Both the position numbers and the translations under genes were made by a program. From Sordaria brevicollis (lineage: Eukaryota; Ascomycota; Sordariomycetes; Sordariales; Sordariaceae), in assembly GCA_033439795.1 (NCBI GenBank), contig JAUTDP010000011.1, forward strand, positions 1,054,001 through 1,118,000: a stretch of 64,000 nucleotides of DNA, read 5' to 3'. Shown one piece after another: positions 45,757 through 58,892 of this stretch (within the stretch, counting starts at the first letter, position 1; the number at the start of each line of letters is the position of its first letter). A model generated the notes under the pieces. The model was not told the origin of the DNA, made no database searches, and saw only the letters and a program-made list of their open reading frames with translations.

Positions 45757-46758
45757 ATGGCGTCTCCGCAGCCACCACCACCAGCGTTGCAGATATACGT
45801 AGACGCCGACCCCGAAGCCTGGTTCTCACGACTTCGAGACCGAGCCCGCTGCGACGACCTCGACCAGGCTATAGAGTCTGTACGCCCCCGAGAAATCTTG
45901 CTCGTCAACCTTTTGCAGAGACAGTGCGGCAAGCCAGACGGCCATTATCATATTCCTGGCCGAATACACCCTCCGTTGTCCAGGGTTTTGGCAACGGCCA
46001 TGTCCATAGACAAGGTCGCGTGGTGGTGTCCCGCTGGTGATGATGATTCCTTAGCCTCGGCCAAAGATGTGAAGGAGAAGGGAAAGGTCACGTTGACAAA
46101 GCGTCAGAAGGAAGAGGCCGAGTTGGCGAAGCGATTTCGTGCTGAGGTAGACGCAATGTCGGCATACGACATGGTGAAGCGACTTGAAGAGGAGCGCTGG
46201 ATAGAGGAGGCAAGTCGCGTTCCGACGATGGTGCCTGGGCCGTACTGGCAAGCTGGGCTGCAAGAGGATGTTGTTGAAGCGCTTGCGTTAGCCACGGATG
46301 TGAAGGCAGAGTTTCGTCAGCGTTACCAGGAAGTCGTCGAAAAGGCCCAGATGAGACCAGGTAAAGTGGCTTTCAAGGAGGAGCTGGCCAAGATCGAGAA
46401 GGAAACGGAAAATGTTGTGGTTATCGAAATGCTTTTGAAGAGTTTGAACCGTTACCTCTCCCGCAGAAGGCAACATCAACCTGATCATCAAGTATTGGGG
46501 ATCGATCCCATCAAGGCCTACCTTTCAGCCGCTGTACACCTGTTCTGGGCTACAGCCAATCTCTTTCAACTGGCCCCCTGGGACGGTGTGTTAATGGCCG
46601 AGCCAAGCGATGTATTAAGACGACGTGCCGGTAGGATTTTGAGGAGGTATATAACAGCCGTCATGTGCGCGGAAAAGGGAAGCCAGATAGTCAACGCTAA
46701 AGAGGGAGAGGAGGACGACCCCATCAGGGCTGGAACCGAGCATTTGGCTCTTGACTGA
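45757..46758 (+). CDS. Family member D, unrecognised single-domain protein
   Basis: An intronless frame; ATG at 45757 (ATCATCATGGCG, strong context) gives 333 aa. An in-frame ATG at 45649 would add 36 residues but adds nothing conserved, whereas from 45757 the start (ALQIYVDADPEAWFSRLRDRAR) aligns with genes A and B. A Lys/Glu-rich middle (about 105-155) may form a coiled coil. The C-terminal signature (about 251-308) is IKAYLSAAVHLFWATANL ... RILRRYITAVMCAEKGS, the most diverged version of the family block. No signal peptide, membrane span or CaaX box. Last member of the plus-strand cluster, 0.6 kb before the RIP-altered repeat block. Function unknown. Confidence 0.8.
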   Translation: MASPQPPPPALQIYVDADPEAWFSRLRDRARCDDLDQAIESVRPREILLVNLLQRQCGKPDGHYHIPGRIHPPLSRVLATAMSIDKVAWWCPAGDDDSLASAKDVKEKGKVTLTKRQKEEAELAKRFRAEVDAMSAYDMVKRLEEERWIEEASRVPTMVPGPYWQAGLQEDVVEALALATDVKAEFRQRYQEVVEKAQMRPGKVAFKEELAKIEKETENVVVIEMLLKSLNRYLSRRRQHQPDHQVLGIDPIKAYLSAAVHLFWATANLFQLAPWDGVLMAEPSDVLRRRAGRILRRYITAVMCAEKGSQIVNAKEGEEDDPIRAGTEHLALD

Positions 46759-47320
46759 GGGTCGATGAGATGGAGAGTGCTGGCTTGGGAGATAATTCGG
46801 ATATAATAAACGCCGTAGACAATCAATCGGCTGTTGCTGCTTCCCTCATGACGACGAGGTTGGTGAAGTGTGAGTGTAGTGTTGGCAAAGGAATGAACTT
46901 GACGTTGAGGGCAGCGGGATGCACTAACAATTAAATCAGGCGCGTCCGTCAACGGCTCGGCGGCAGGTGCAGCACCGTGCAAGCCCCGCGCATGGCTCAC
47001 CCCTACCCAACCTTCCGCTGGCGGCCTGATCTCATCGACCCACAGTTGTGGTTCCCCTACAAAGCGCCCAATCGGACCGGGCATCTGGCAGCGTGCCAGC
47101 GAAGCGCGTCCCAAGCTCCACGGGGTAACTCAGGGTGCGATCCGTAGCGTTTTTTTAAGGGATTTTCACTAGTCTCAGTTCTCAGACCTACCTACCTCCG
47201 AAACGGCACCCCCGGACGCTGCCCCACCACCCCCACTCCAATACCCATACAACCAATCAGCGCCCAGGGATGCCATTTCTACGGTAGCAGGTCTGAGGCG
47301 ATTTTATACGATTTGGCCAT
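46759..47320. other. Cluster edge, transition to RIP block
   Basis: Ordinary-composition DNA that turns AT-rich within about 50 bp near 47320. It carries an imperfect inverted repeat, CTCAGACCTACCTACC at 47181 and GGTAGCAGGTCTGAG at 47283. A minus-strand frame (46566-47114) overlaps gene D and is not supported. Confidence 0.5.
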
Positions 47321-50300
47321 AGGCAACAGAAAAATACTCCTATAGGAGTAAATTCTACTACCCTATTAAATCTATATTTCCCTCCTATAAGAATAAACCC
47401 TAATACCTATCCTACATTAATACTATAATAATATTCGGTTCGTAATTACCCAATTATACTATTATCTCTAAAAATTATTAATAATTCCTTTTAATACTTA
47501 TTATAATTCCCGCTAATCCTACCGGATTAATTAATATTTACTTTCTATTTACCCAAATCTATATTCGAATTTTTTATTTTATATAATATATTATTATTAT
47601 AAATAAGGGTTTATTTACCCTCGTCGTCCCCTACGCCACGTTCTATAAATATACTTTTATTACTAAATTAAATATTAAATCCTAATAGGGTTAATAATAA
47701 TTTTAAATATTTTATTCGTATTACTTAAGAATTTTAATTTAATATTTACCTTAGGGGTACTGTAAAAACTTTTTTTATAATTGGATTAATATTATTCGGA
47801 AAGATAATCGGTTATTTAACCCTTATATTAAATAATTAATTACTATACTATAAATTTAGGATATTCGCGAAGCTTTCTATTATTAAAGCGTTATAATATA
47901 ATTCGAAAACGAAAATAAATTATATAAATTTACTATACTCTAGAATAAATTTATTAATTTATTTAAATATATTAACTTTTTTTTATCCTTCGTTTAATAG
48001 AACGGCGCTTCTTATATTAATAAATATAAACCTTATAATATTACTGATTTAAATAATATAAATTAAGTTATATTAGTTATAAAGGAATATATTAATAACT
48101 TATACCTTTATACCCTACGATTATACTCACTCCTTTTTAATTTAATATAATATTTTCGTATATATTAATTATCGTTTATATAACGTTCGGATTACGTTTA
48201 ATATATATCCCTTAAAATTTATATAATCTTCGCTATTATTATAAACGTAATAGCTCCCAAGAATTCGGACTTCTTTATATAAATAATTGAATTATATTTA
48301 TATAATAATAGGGTAATTAAACGTATATAAAATACCCTCGCTACCTTCGGCGTTTCTATATTTTATATTCGGATTATAATAATTATTAAAGATTTAATTA
48401 CTAAAGGGATTATAAATTTAATTATTAACCCTTTTTCTTAGGGATTAGGTTAATTAAAATAAATTAACTTTAAATATATAATTTCTAATCCTAACTTCGT
48501 TATTATCTACGATAATTATAATTACCTAAATATTATTTAAAGTTTTAAATTAAATTAGAAAAATACAATACGTAATTTTACTATTTATTTATTAATTAAT
48601 AGCCCTAATATTCGTAAATTTTTTCGTCCCTAATAATTTCGGTTATTTATCCTATTTTAAAAGCGGTAAATAATCCCTACTTTTACTTAAACGCTTTATA
48701 TATTCTAATCGGTTATATCGTTTCTAATTATTAATAAATTATACGTCTTATTTCCTAAGCTTTATAAAAATCTATATATATTTTCTTAATATTATTTCCT
48801 AAAAATAGAATAATATTAAATAAAAAAGAGCTATATCCTTTAAATTCCTATTATTAACGAAAATAAGGGAGAATTCGCTAATATTTATTACCTATACAAT
48901 AAATTATTCTTAAACCTTTTAAATATAAACCCGGCCTAATTTGGAAATAGGCTTTTCCTCGTTTATAGCAATTAGAAATCGATTTCTTATATACGTAAAA
49001 TTATATCCGTTTAATTAAATACCTTATAATTTTATAATCGTAAATAATAAATAATTCCTATCCCTATTTTCTTCTATATTAAAATAAATTTTATTAATTT
49101 TATTTTTCAATATTTTTAACTATTAATCGAATAAAATATATATAAATTCAATAGGTTTAAGAAAATTAAAAAAATTAAAATTAAATTTTATTACGGGACG
49201 CGGTTCTTTTACGATATATTTTATTTTAGGATTATAGCCTTTTTTATATACAATTTTATTAATATTCACTACCTTTAATCTATTAACGTTAATAATAAAG
49301 GTATTAAAACTATATTTAAAATTATTATCCGTATTAAAAATCCCTCCTATATTATAAATTAGATCGTTTAAATTTGCGATAAAATATTTATATTACTGGC
49401 TTAAATTAAGAAATACCCCGATTACAATAAATTTAATATCGATATCCACTTCCGTAATATATATTAATATTTATATATTATACGAATCCTAATTATTTTC
49501 ACTCGTATAATTTAATTAAATAATTATAATATATTCTATTAAATAATTAATTATTTCCCCCTCTTCTTTTACAAGAGGAAATTTATTAATTATAGACCTA
49601 GAATATTATACTTTTCGTAATTCCTACGATTAGAAGTTACTAATTAAAAGCTTTCTATTACTATTTTAAAGTCGGGTTTCAATTAGTATATTACGGCCGG
49701 TAATAATTAGAAAGAAATTAATTTAATTATAGAATACATTAACCATTTATTTACTATCAATATTAAATATAATAAAAATTCTACTTACGATTATAAATCG
49801 ATATTTACGGAAATATTTATTATTAATTTATTAATTATAACCGTATATAAGGTTTTAGAATTAGAATTTAAGAAATTTAATGGAAATAAATATACCGTAC
49901 CGTTTACCGACGTAAATATTATTAATTACGCGTATATAATTTATAAGAATAATTTCGCTATTCGTCGAAATAATAAATTAAATCCCGTCGATTTTAATAC
50001 GCCCGATTTCTAATATAATAATTTATTTAAATTATTATTTAATATATTAGAATAATTTAATAATAAGGAAATCTAACCTTAGCGTAGTAAAGATTATAAA
50101 TATTTTAGACTTTTCGATAACGAAAACGAAGATAATATAATTATATATAATTAAAATAAAGATTCGGGGGATAAAAATAATATATAAAATTTAAATAGCA
50201 ATAATTTTAATTCTAATTCGAATTAATATACTTTCGCCCCCCTACTTATACAATTATTAATATTAAAGGCGTTCATCCCCACTTAATAATATCAATTATA

Positions 50301-51641
50301 TAGGTACTTATATATATATATACTATTAATTCTTATTATATTTCGTATATACCCGCTATATTTAATTCCTACGAGAATTATTAATTTCGTAATCCTAAAA
50401 TTTAAAATTTCGTATTATAGCGTATAATATAAATATTAGAATTTATTCCTATAAGAATTATTTTTAAATCCGGCCGGTAATAGGAATTTTATATTATCAA
50501 AGTTCGGATTATTACGGTTATAAATAGGTTTATTAAATTTGAAAAATAAATTTCGAGAATCGAATACAAATTACCGCGCTAAAAAAAATAGAATAATACT
50601 ATTTAAAAATAATAATCTAATTAATTAAAAATTTACGTTAATTATATTATAACGCCGAATTTACTTAATTTAATTATTTAATAACTACCGTTATTTAATT
50701 ACTACGGCCGCTTTAAAAATAAATCCTTTAACTACGTAATTAGGGTACCTCCTTCTTTAATTTTTAAACCCTTTCTTACCTTCTTCCTTCTTCCCTTTTA
50801 CAATTTACCCTCTTATAATATACCCTTCCAACTATTATAATAAATTTTATAATTCCTATAGGAATAAACGATTAATACCCTTTGTAATTATATTAATAAA
50901 ACGGTAAAAATTTAAAATTTATAAAAATAAAGCTAATAAAGAATATTCGTTCTTTAAAGATTTTATAAAGGTTAATAATTTTTAACTATTATATTATACG
51001 CCTATATTACGTATTTAAAACTTCGATTTATATTCGAATAAATCGGATAAATATATAAATATAACGATCGTTAAAGCCGGCTACTTAATAAATATAAAGT
51101 ATTATAACTTTAATAAAATCGTTATTATAATTCTATAATTCCTTAAGTATAATAATATAACCGATTTTAAATATATTCCTACCGAATTATAATTAATTAA
51201 TAAGAATTTAAAAGGTTTTAAAAAACTTAATAGGAGCCGGGTCCTCGGTTAAACGCTTACGTATAATTTTACATCGATATAAGAATTTAATATAACGTCT
51301 TTTATTAATATATTAGGGTATAAATCTATTAAGGATTATTATTAATATATCGATTATAAATATAACTATTTTATTAATTAATTCTTATAGGAATTAAGAA
51401 TTATTATTTTAAATTTATTTTAATTAGAATTAATTAATTAAATCTAATAGGAATAAATTATATTAACCTAAATAATTTATACCCGTTTATTTTCTTTATT
51501 CTAATAGGAGGAAATTATAAACCTTATACAATTTATAATTTATATAATATTTATTACTAATAGAATTTAATAATTAATTAATTCGGACTCCTATTAAATA
51601 TAAAGAATTAAAACGGTAATTTACCCTTCCCGTCCTTTAGG
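47321..51641. repeat. RIP-degraded repeat DNA, element type unresolved
   Basis: Extremely AT-rich, with CpA and TpG nearly absent and TpA abundant, while CpG words such as ACG and GCG persist, which is the RIP pattern. There are stops in all frames. The palindromic word TTCCTATAGGAA and variants recur (for example 47336, 50855, 51380). A chromovirus has inserted at 51647 and the same dead repeat probably resumes at 58893. The original element class could not be recognised. Confidence 0.8.
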
Positions 51642-51646
51642 GTAAT

Positions 51647-51898
51647 TATCACGGCGCTAGCGGACAGGGTCCCTATCTAGCGGACCGGCTATCGCTCGGG
51701 CGGTTACCCAAAGGTTAACCGCACCAGCGCACGTAACTACGTGCCGCCTTCGTAGGTCGCCCGCGCCCAAGTATAAAACCCTAACGCAAGGCGCGCCCTT
51801 TACTCATTTTCTTCTTTTCTTCTTCATCTTATAATTCTATAATAAATTTAGATTTAACGTATTAAATTTATCTCTCGTAACTATATCGCTCGTAACCA
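51647..51898 (+). repeat. 5' LTR of the chromovirus
   Basis: 252 bp, starting TATCACGG (ancestral TG altered to TA) and ending GTAACCA. It contains AGTATAAAACCC, a TATA box. Its outer half is GC-rich and hardly mutated, while its inner half is strongly RIP-altered. Confidence 0.9.
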
Positions 51899-54800
51899 TT
51901 ATAAGATTATTCTTAATATATTAGGGAAATATCCAAATATCCTAAATTTATTTACTAATTTAAGTAATTATAATATATACTTTCGTAATTAATTATAATA
52001 GCGTATACCCCCGATAAAAAGGCTATTACAATTAAGACCGCTAAATTATTTATTATTAAGAGCGTTTAAATAAATAAAGTTTAGAAGAAGAATATATCCA
52101 ATAAATTTATAATCGAATAAATTAAATTTAATATTACAAATATACTTATTATTCTTAATATAATTATTTAATAAAATAATACTTTTAAGCGTCGTTCGCT
52201 TAATAATATTATAATTAGTACCTTTAAAAAGAAATAGGATATTTAATTATATAATATTAATAAATTTAATTTAAAGGATTATAATATTCTAGAGGATATA
52301 AATAAAATTATTACGTTTTTTAATTAGGAAATTATTAATAAATTCGCCAACGTTCGTTATATATTTAGTATAAAGGATTTATTTAGCTTCTTATATACGA
52401 AAATTAACGCGATTACGAAATATTAGGCCTAATATAATAAAGGTTATTTAACCTTTACCTTTAAAATTCTAATAACTACGGGTTAAAATTATTAAAAATA
52501 AAATAATAATAATATTTTATTAATAGACTTCGATACTTTTAAATTTATTATTAAAAATCCCGAAAATATACGTATTATTTTCGAAGAAATTAAATTACGA
52601 ATTATCCTAATTAAAGCTATTTTTTTTTAATAATAAATATATTAAATTATTATTATTAATTTAAATATTAATTTAGAATAAATATACGAATACGCCGTTA
52701 ATTTATTAAAATATTAAAAAGGCGTTAAAATAAATAACGAACGCTTTTATAAGGATTTACGTAAGGAATAAAGTAAGAATATATTTTTAATACGTTAATT
52801 ATTAAAGGCCCGCGGAAGTAAAGATCCTAATTTCGAATTAAACGATTACGAAACCTTATATTATAAAAACGCCGCGTTGCGTAAAAAGAACCGTAAATTT
52901 TAAATTTAATTTACTATACTACGTTAAATTACCGATTATTTTAATAAAAGAGTTTAAAATAATACCTTATTTAACGATAATTAGAATAACGATTTATTCA
53001 ACGATAAAGAAACTTAAAATAATACCCCGTTTAATAACGGTTATACCGATAAATAAAATACCCTTTACGAATAAAAAAATAATTCTTCGATTAAAGGCTA
53101 CTCTTTTTATCCCTACTTCTTTATTAAATAGAACGAAACCCGTTGTAATTTAATTAAAAAAGAGAAGGAGTTCATTAAAATTAAAAATAATTTAATAATT
53201 ATAAAAGTTTAAATTAAAGAATTAAAAGGAATAGTAGTTACCCGGAACGGCGATATAACCGATTTATATATTGAAATTATTATTTTAATTAAAAAGAATA
53301 TCGACTTCTATAAAAAAAATATTAATTTCCATAAAAAGAAAATCGCTTTCCTAATTCCCGAGAATTTCGAACGCTATAATTACGCTAATTATAATAATAA
53401 TAATAATAATAAAAATTATTATAAAAAGACGTTTATTACCGACTTTTTTACTATTAATTATAAACGCTTATTAATTAAAGAGAAGGACCCGCCCTACTTT
53501 TATAATAAAAAGGATAAAAATATTATTACCTTTAACGTTTAATACCGCTATATCCTTAATAAATTTAAATTAAACGTTAATTATTTCTTTAATAACGAAG
53601 TTAAGAAAATATATATTGAGAATCGTATTATTAATAAAACTACCCAAAATTTTAAACCCTACTTCGTTAATAGCCTTTATAATATTAAAATTTTTAATAA
53701 ATTATTTACCTATTTATACGCCGAATACTATAATTATAATCGAAAGGAAAAAATTATTTACGAATTTAACGATTTAAAATTCGAAATAAGTAAGGATTTT
53801 TAAAAATTCCGTAATAAATTCGTACGTTTAACCGGGGAATATAATCGTCTTCTTAATTTATAAAAATAGGAATTTAATTAAAAACTTCCGGGTATTATTT
53901 AAAACGCTTTCTTTTAAAGATATAAATAAAAAAACGTTACTTTTAATTAATATATTTTAATAGTTAAAAAGGCGGTCGAAATTAATTAACGTATTTTTCG
54001 TAATAATAAAATTAAAAAGGATAATAAAAATAAGGATAAGAATATTTCCTCTTCTTTTATAAATTCGTTTAGTAAAGCTAAAGGTTCTACCGATTTTAAT
54101 AAAAATTTTAATAATATTATTAATAATAATATTAATACTAATAATAATAACCGAAATAATTTTTATCGCGCCCTTAATATAATTTATAAAAAAGCCCGCA
54201 AATTATTTAAAGAAAATAAATATTTTATATATAAAAAAATTAAATATCATTTCTATAATTACTTTAACCATCGTAACGGCAACCCTAACCGTATTAATAA
54301 ATTTATCGATTATTATAACCATAAGAATAAGGAAAATAATAAACCGACCGACGATAAGGCGGAAAATTAATTACTTTAAGAATATTAAATTCCCTCCTAA
54401 AAATTAAATTAATAAATACTTATTCTAAAGAGAATTTAAAAAAAGTATTACTAAAAAATATAAAAGTAAATAAAGGATTTTTAAAAGACTATTTAGGTAG
54501 ACTTATATTAATTACGTCCTATATTATAATAGGTAATAATAAAAAAATTTTATTTACGAATAATATATTTATTAATTTAAAAGTAAACGGTAATATTTTT
54601 ATAAATAAAAATTTCGCTAATAACATAATAAAATAAAGAATAAAAGGGTTATATAATTTTTAACCTTATACGGTAAGGGAGTATACCGGATAATATAATA
54701 AAATAATCGATTAATATTTATAGGGTATTATCGAAATATAGGGATAAAAATTCGAAAAAGAAATAATAATCGTTATTAATTCGGGATATAACGTTATTTT

Positions 54801-57800
54801 AAATAAATATTAGTTAAAAAAGTATAAAATTTTAATCGACGTTATAAATACGAAATTTATTTTTAATAAAATAATTATTATTCTTTTAGCCTTTAATAAA
54901 CGGATTACCGAATTCGAAAATTTTGCTAAAATTGTAATATTATTTCCCTTAGCGAAATACGGCCGACCGATCGAATTCTTTAAAGAATTAAAGGAGTAAT
55001 TAACTTAATATAGAAAAAATAAAAATTGAATAAAAATAGAACGTTAATTATTAAATTAATATATTTTAAAATAAGAAAAGGAGGATATAATATTTACGCG
55101 ACGCGAATATATCGAAATATTCGAAACCGAACGAAAGAACGATCCTTATTAAAGAGAAAATATATATAACCGATACCGATTAAAATATAACGGCGTAAGT
55201 TAATATAAATATTATAACGATTTTATTATCGTTAATATTAATATTTTCCTTATATTTATTAAACGAAAATATATAAAAATTATTAATTTTTATAAATTCG
55301 ACCGATTTATCGACGATCGAAAAAAATAAACTTTCGCCGAAAATAAAATAAAGTTATATAAACAAATTAAAAAAGAAATCTTTAAATACGCTTATAAATA
55401 TTTAAATATATTTAATAAAAAGGAATCTAATACTTTACCGGATTATTATATTAGTAATTATAAAATTAATTTAATAAACGGAATAAAACCCGAAAATTTC
55501 GGCTATAATCCGTTATATAAAATATTAATAAACGAATTAGAAATTTGCTGGAAATACGTTAATAAAATATTAATTAAAAGCTTTATTGAAAATAATTTAG
55601 TATTTTAGGCTACGCTTATTCTCTTCGCGCTTAAAATTAACGGTAGGTTAAAGTTTTATATTAATTATCGAAAATTTAATATTATTATTAAGAAAGACCG
55701 GTATCTATTACCGTTAATCGATAAGATTATTATTAAAATTAATTAAATAAAGATTTTTTCGAAAATCGATATTAAATAAGCCTTCTATCGAATCCGTATA
55801 TATTTAAACGACGAAGAGTTTATAATATTCCGAATAAAATATAACGCTTATAAATATAAAATTTTACCCTTTGGATTAATTAACGGGCTATTAATATTCT
55901 AACGTTATATTAATAAAATACTAATAAATTATTTTAATAATTTTTATAATATATATATCGATAATATCTTTATCTTTTCGAATAATTTAAAAGAGTATAA
56001 GATTTATATTAAGAAAGTATTAACTAAATTAAAAGCGGCCGGCTTATAAGCGGATCTAAATAAATACGAATTCTTCGTTAAGAAGACTAAATTCCTAAAT
56101 TTTATTATTAAAATTAATAGCGTATTAATAAACCCTTAAAAAATTATAATCGTAAAGGATTAATAAGTCTTAACGAATATATAAAGGATATAATCTTTCC
56201 TAGGCTTTTATAATTTTTATAGGTATTTTATTAAGGATTATAATTAAATAGCGAAACTTTTAATAATTATAACCAAAAAAGGAAAAATCTTTAATTAGAA
56301 TAAAAATTATTAAATTACGTTTAAAAAATTTAAAAATCGTTTATTATTAATGCCTATCTTAATTTATTTCCAATATAAATACCTAATACGTATAAAAATA
56401 GACGTATTTAATAAAATAGTAACCGGTATATTATTATAATTAATCGATAACGAATAGCGACCGGTTACCTTTTATTTAAAAATAATATACGGCGTAGAAT
56501 ATAATTATTCTATTTATAATAAAGAATTAATAATTATTATTAAAACTTTATAATATTAGAGAATTAAATTTATTAATTTATATAAGTTTTTTTTAATCCT
56601 AACGGATAACGAAGCCCTTAAATAATTTAATATTAAAAGATTCTTAAACCTATAATAAACCGGGTAGGCCGAATTCCTATCTTAATATTATTTCGTTATT
56701 TTTTATTAATTAAAAAAGGAAAATAATATAGCGGATATATTATTAAAGAAAGTAAAAAATTTAAAGAATTTAAAAATAAAATAAAAAGTATAAAAAACCC
56801 TTTAAATTTTTAAAAACTTCGATAATAATCGGATAATATAATCTAATAATATAATTAATAGTATTAATACGGTTTATATATTGATTATATTTCTAAATAC
56901 GGCTATTATAAAAATTAACCCTAAAATTGTAAAAAGAATTCGAAAAAAATAATTAAAAGGCTATTTATTTATAAATCGCCTTATTCTCGAAAATAAAATA
57001 TACCCGGATTAAAAAATCTATCGAAATATAATTAAAAGGGGGGAGAACGGGTATCGATTTATTATTAATAAAATTCTCACCCGTTTTAATAAATTTATCG
57101 TACTACTTAATACCTTAAAAACCTAAATTATTTATAAATTATACGTAAAGATTATTACCGTTTATTTAGGCCGAAATAAAATAAAACGCTTAATATTTAT
57201 ATAATATTAATAATTAAAAATAATTAATAATATTAATCGCTTTATCGCTAATTACGTAATATATTATATTTCGAAGGTTCTTTAGGATAAAACCCCCGGT
57301 AAATTAAAATTTATTTTAATAGCTTAATATATTTAGTAAAATTTAATTATAAATTTCAAAATTATATTTAAGGATAAACGAAAATTCAATAACGTATTCG
57401 TAATAACAAACCGATTTAATAAAATATTATAAATTATCTTTTATTTTATAATAATAATAACTTAAAACGTAACCTATATATATTATAAAAGCCTTTATTA
57501 TATTTATAAATTATTAAACGAAATTATTTCGGATAGAGGCCCCTAATTTATATCGGATTTTATAAACGAATTAATTAAAATTCTAAATATTAAATAGAAA
57601 TTAACCTCTTCGGAATATAATTAAATTACGGGGTAAGCCGAAATTATAAACGAATATTTCAATTAACGTCTTCGTCCCTTTATTAATTATTTTTAAAATA
57701 ATTAATTAAAAATAATTTTAATAATAAATATAATATAAATAAGAATACTATATAATAATTTAAATAGAATATAATTATATAAAATATTAAAAGGATTCTT

Positions 57801-58639
57801 AATACCCGGAATTTTAAATTAGGAAATTCGAATTAATTTTAACGGTATATAATTAACGATTAAAGAAAAGCTTAATTGGGAAAACGCGTAAAATTTAATA
57901 AATCGGATCCGAAGATACGTAAATAAAATAAAAGAATTTATTATTAAAGTTTAAGAACGGATAATTAAATAATTAAATAAATATCGACGCGTCCCGGATT
58001 TCGGATTTAATAATAGAATATTTATTATTAAATAGAGCGAATTTACGGACCGATTAAACTATAAATTCGATTTTCTTCTAACGAATTAATATTTTAAAAT
58101 TAAGGAAAAATATAATTATTCGTTTAAATTAGAAGTATTAAAGGGTTAAAGAAGAATAAATATTTTTTATACGGATAAACTTCGGAAATATTTTAATAAT
58201 CCGTTATTTAATTAGAAAATAAAAGAGCTAATAAAAGAATATATAAAAAACGATATTAAATAGGAAATAGAGGAAATTTTAATTTCTTAAATATATTTTA
58301 GTAAATTCTAATATTAAATAAATTAGAAAAGATATAACCCGGACCCGAAATTTTATAACGTTAAGAATTTTAAGAATTTATTTAAATTATTACGAACCTA
58401 CTATAAAATATACCTAAAATATTTAAACCCGTTATTATATTTAAAAGAATAATTATAAAAGGCGGAAATAAAAGAATTTAATAAAAATTATCCGGATAAT
58501 AATATTCCTTTAAAGAAGGGTACGAAGAGGTTAAGGAAGATAGTAAGCGCTAAAAAGTAAAGGATTTACATTATATATAATAATAATCCTAATATTTCGA
58601 AGATTCGGGGCGAATTTTTTTCGGAGGGGGGGGTAATAT

Positions 58640-58887
58640 TATAACGTTGGCGGATAGGGTCCCTATTTAACGGACCGGCTATCGCTCGGGTAATTACCTA
58701 AAGGTTAACCGTATTAATATACGTAATTGCGTACCGCCTTCGTAGGTCGCCCGCGCCTAAGTATAAAACCCTAGCGCGGGGCGCGCCCTTTACTCGTTTT
58801 CTTCTTTTCTTCTTTATTTTATAATTCTACAATAGACCTAGATTCAACGTATTAAGCTTGTCTCTCGTGACTACGTCGCTCGTAACA
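58640..58887 (+). repeat. 3' LTR of the chromovirus
   Basis: 248 bp, starting TATAACG and ending CGTAACA. It shares CGGACCGGCTATCGCTCGGG, CCGCCTTCGTAGGTCGCCCG and AGTATAAAACCCTA with the 5' LTR. Here the inner (left) half is the more mutated one. Confidence 0.9.
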
Positions 58888-58892
58888 GTAAT

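Larger units (their letters stand above)
51647..58887 (+). mobile_element. Ty3/gypsy chromovirus LTR retrotransposon, RIP-inactivated
   Basis: Two LTRs bracket about 6.7 kb, with a 5-bp target duplication GTAAT at 51642-51646 and 58888-58892. A G-rich polypurine tract (58623-58633) precedes the 3' LTR. Through many stops the plus strand still reads the family order. The gag-like region spans about 52.0-54.3 kb. Reverse transcriptase lies at about 55.6-56.05 kb (KILPFGLING; the catalytic YxDD is altered to YIDN). RNase H is at about 56.4-56.65 kb and integrase at about 57.1-57.7 kb (EIISDRGPQFISDF). A C-terminal chromodomain-like segment lies at about 58.25-58.45 kb (YNPDPKFYNVKNF), which defines chromoviruses and in relatives directs insertion to heterochromatin. 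Not functional. Confidence 0.9.
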
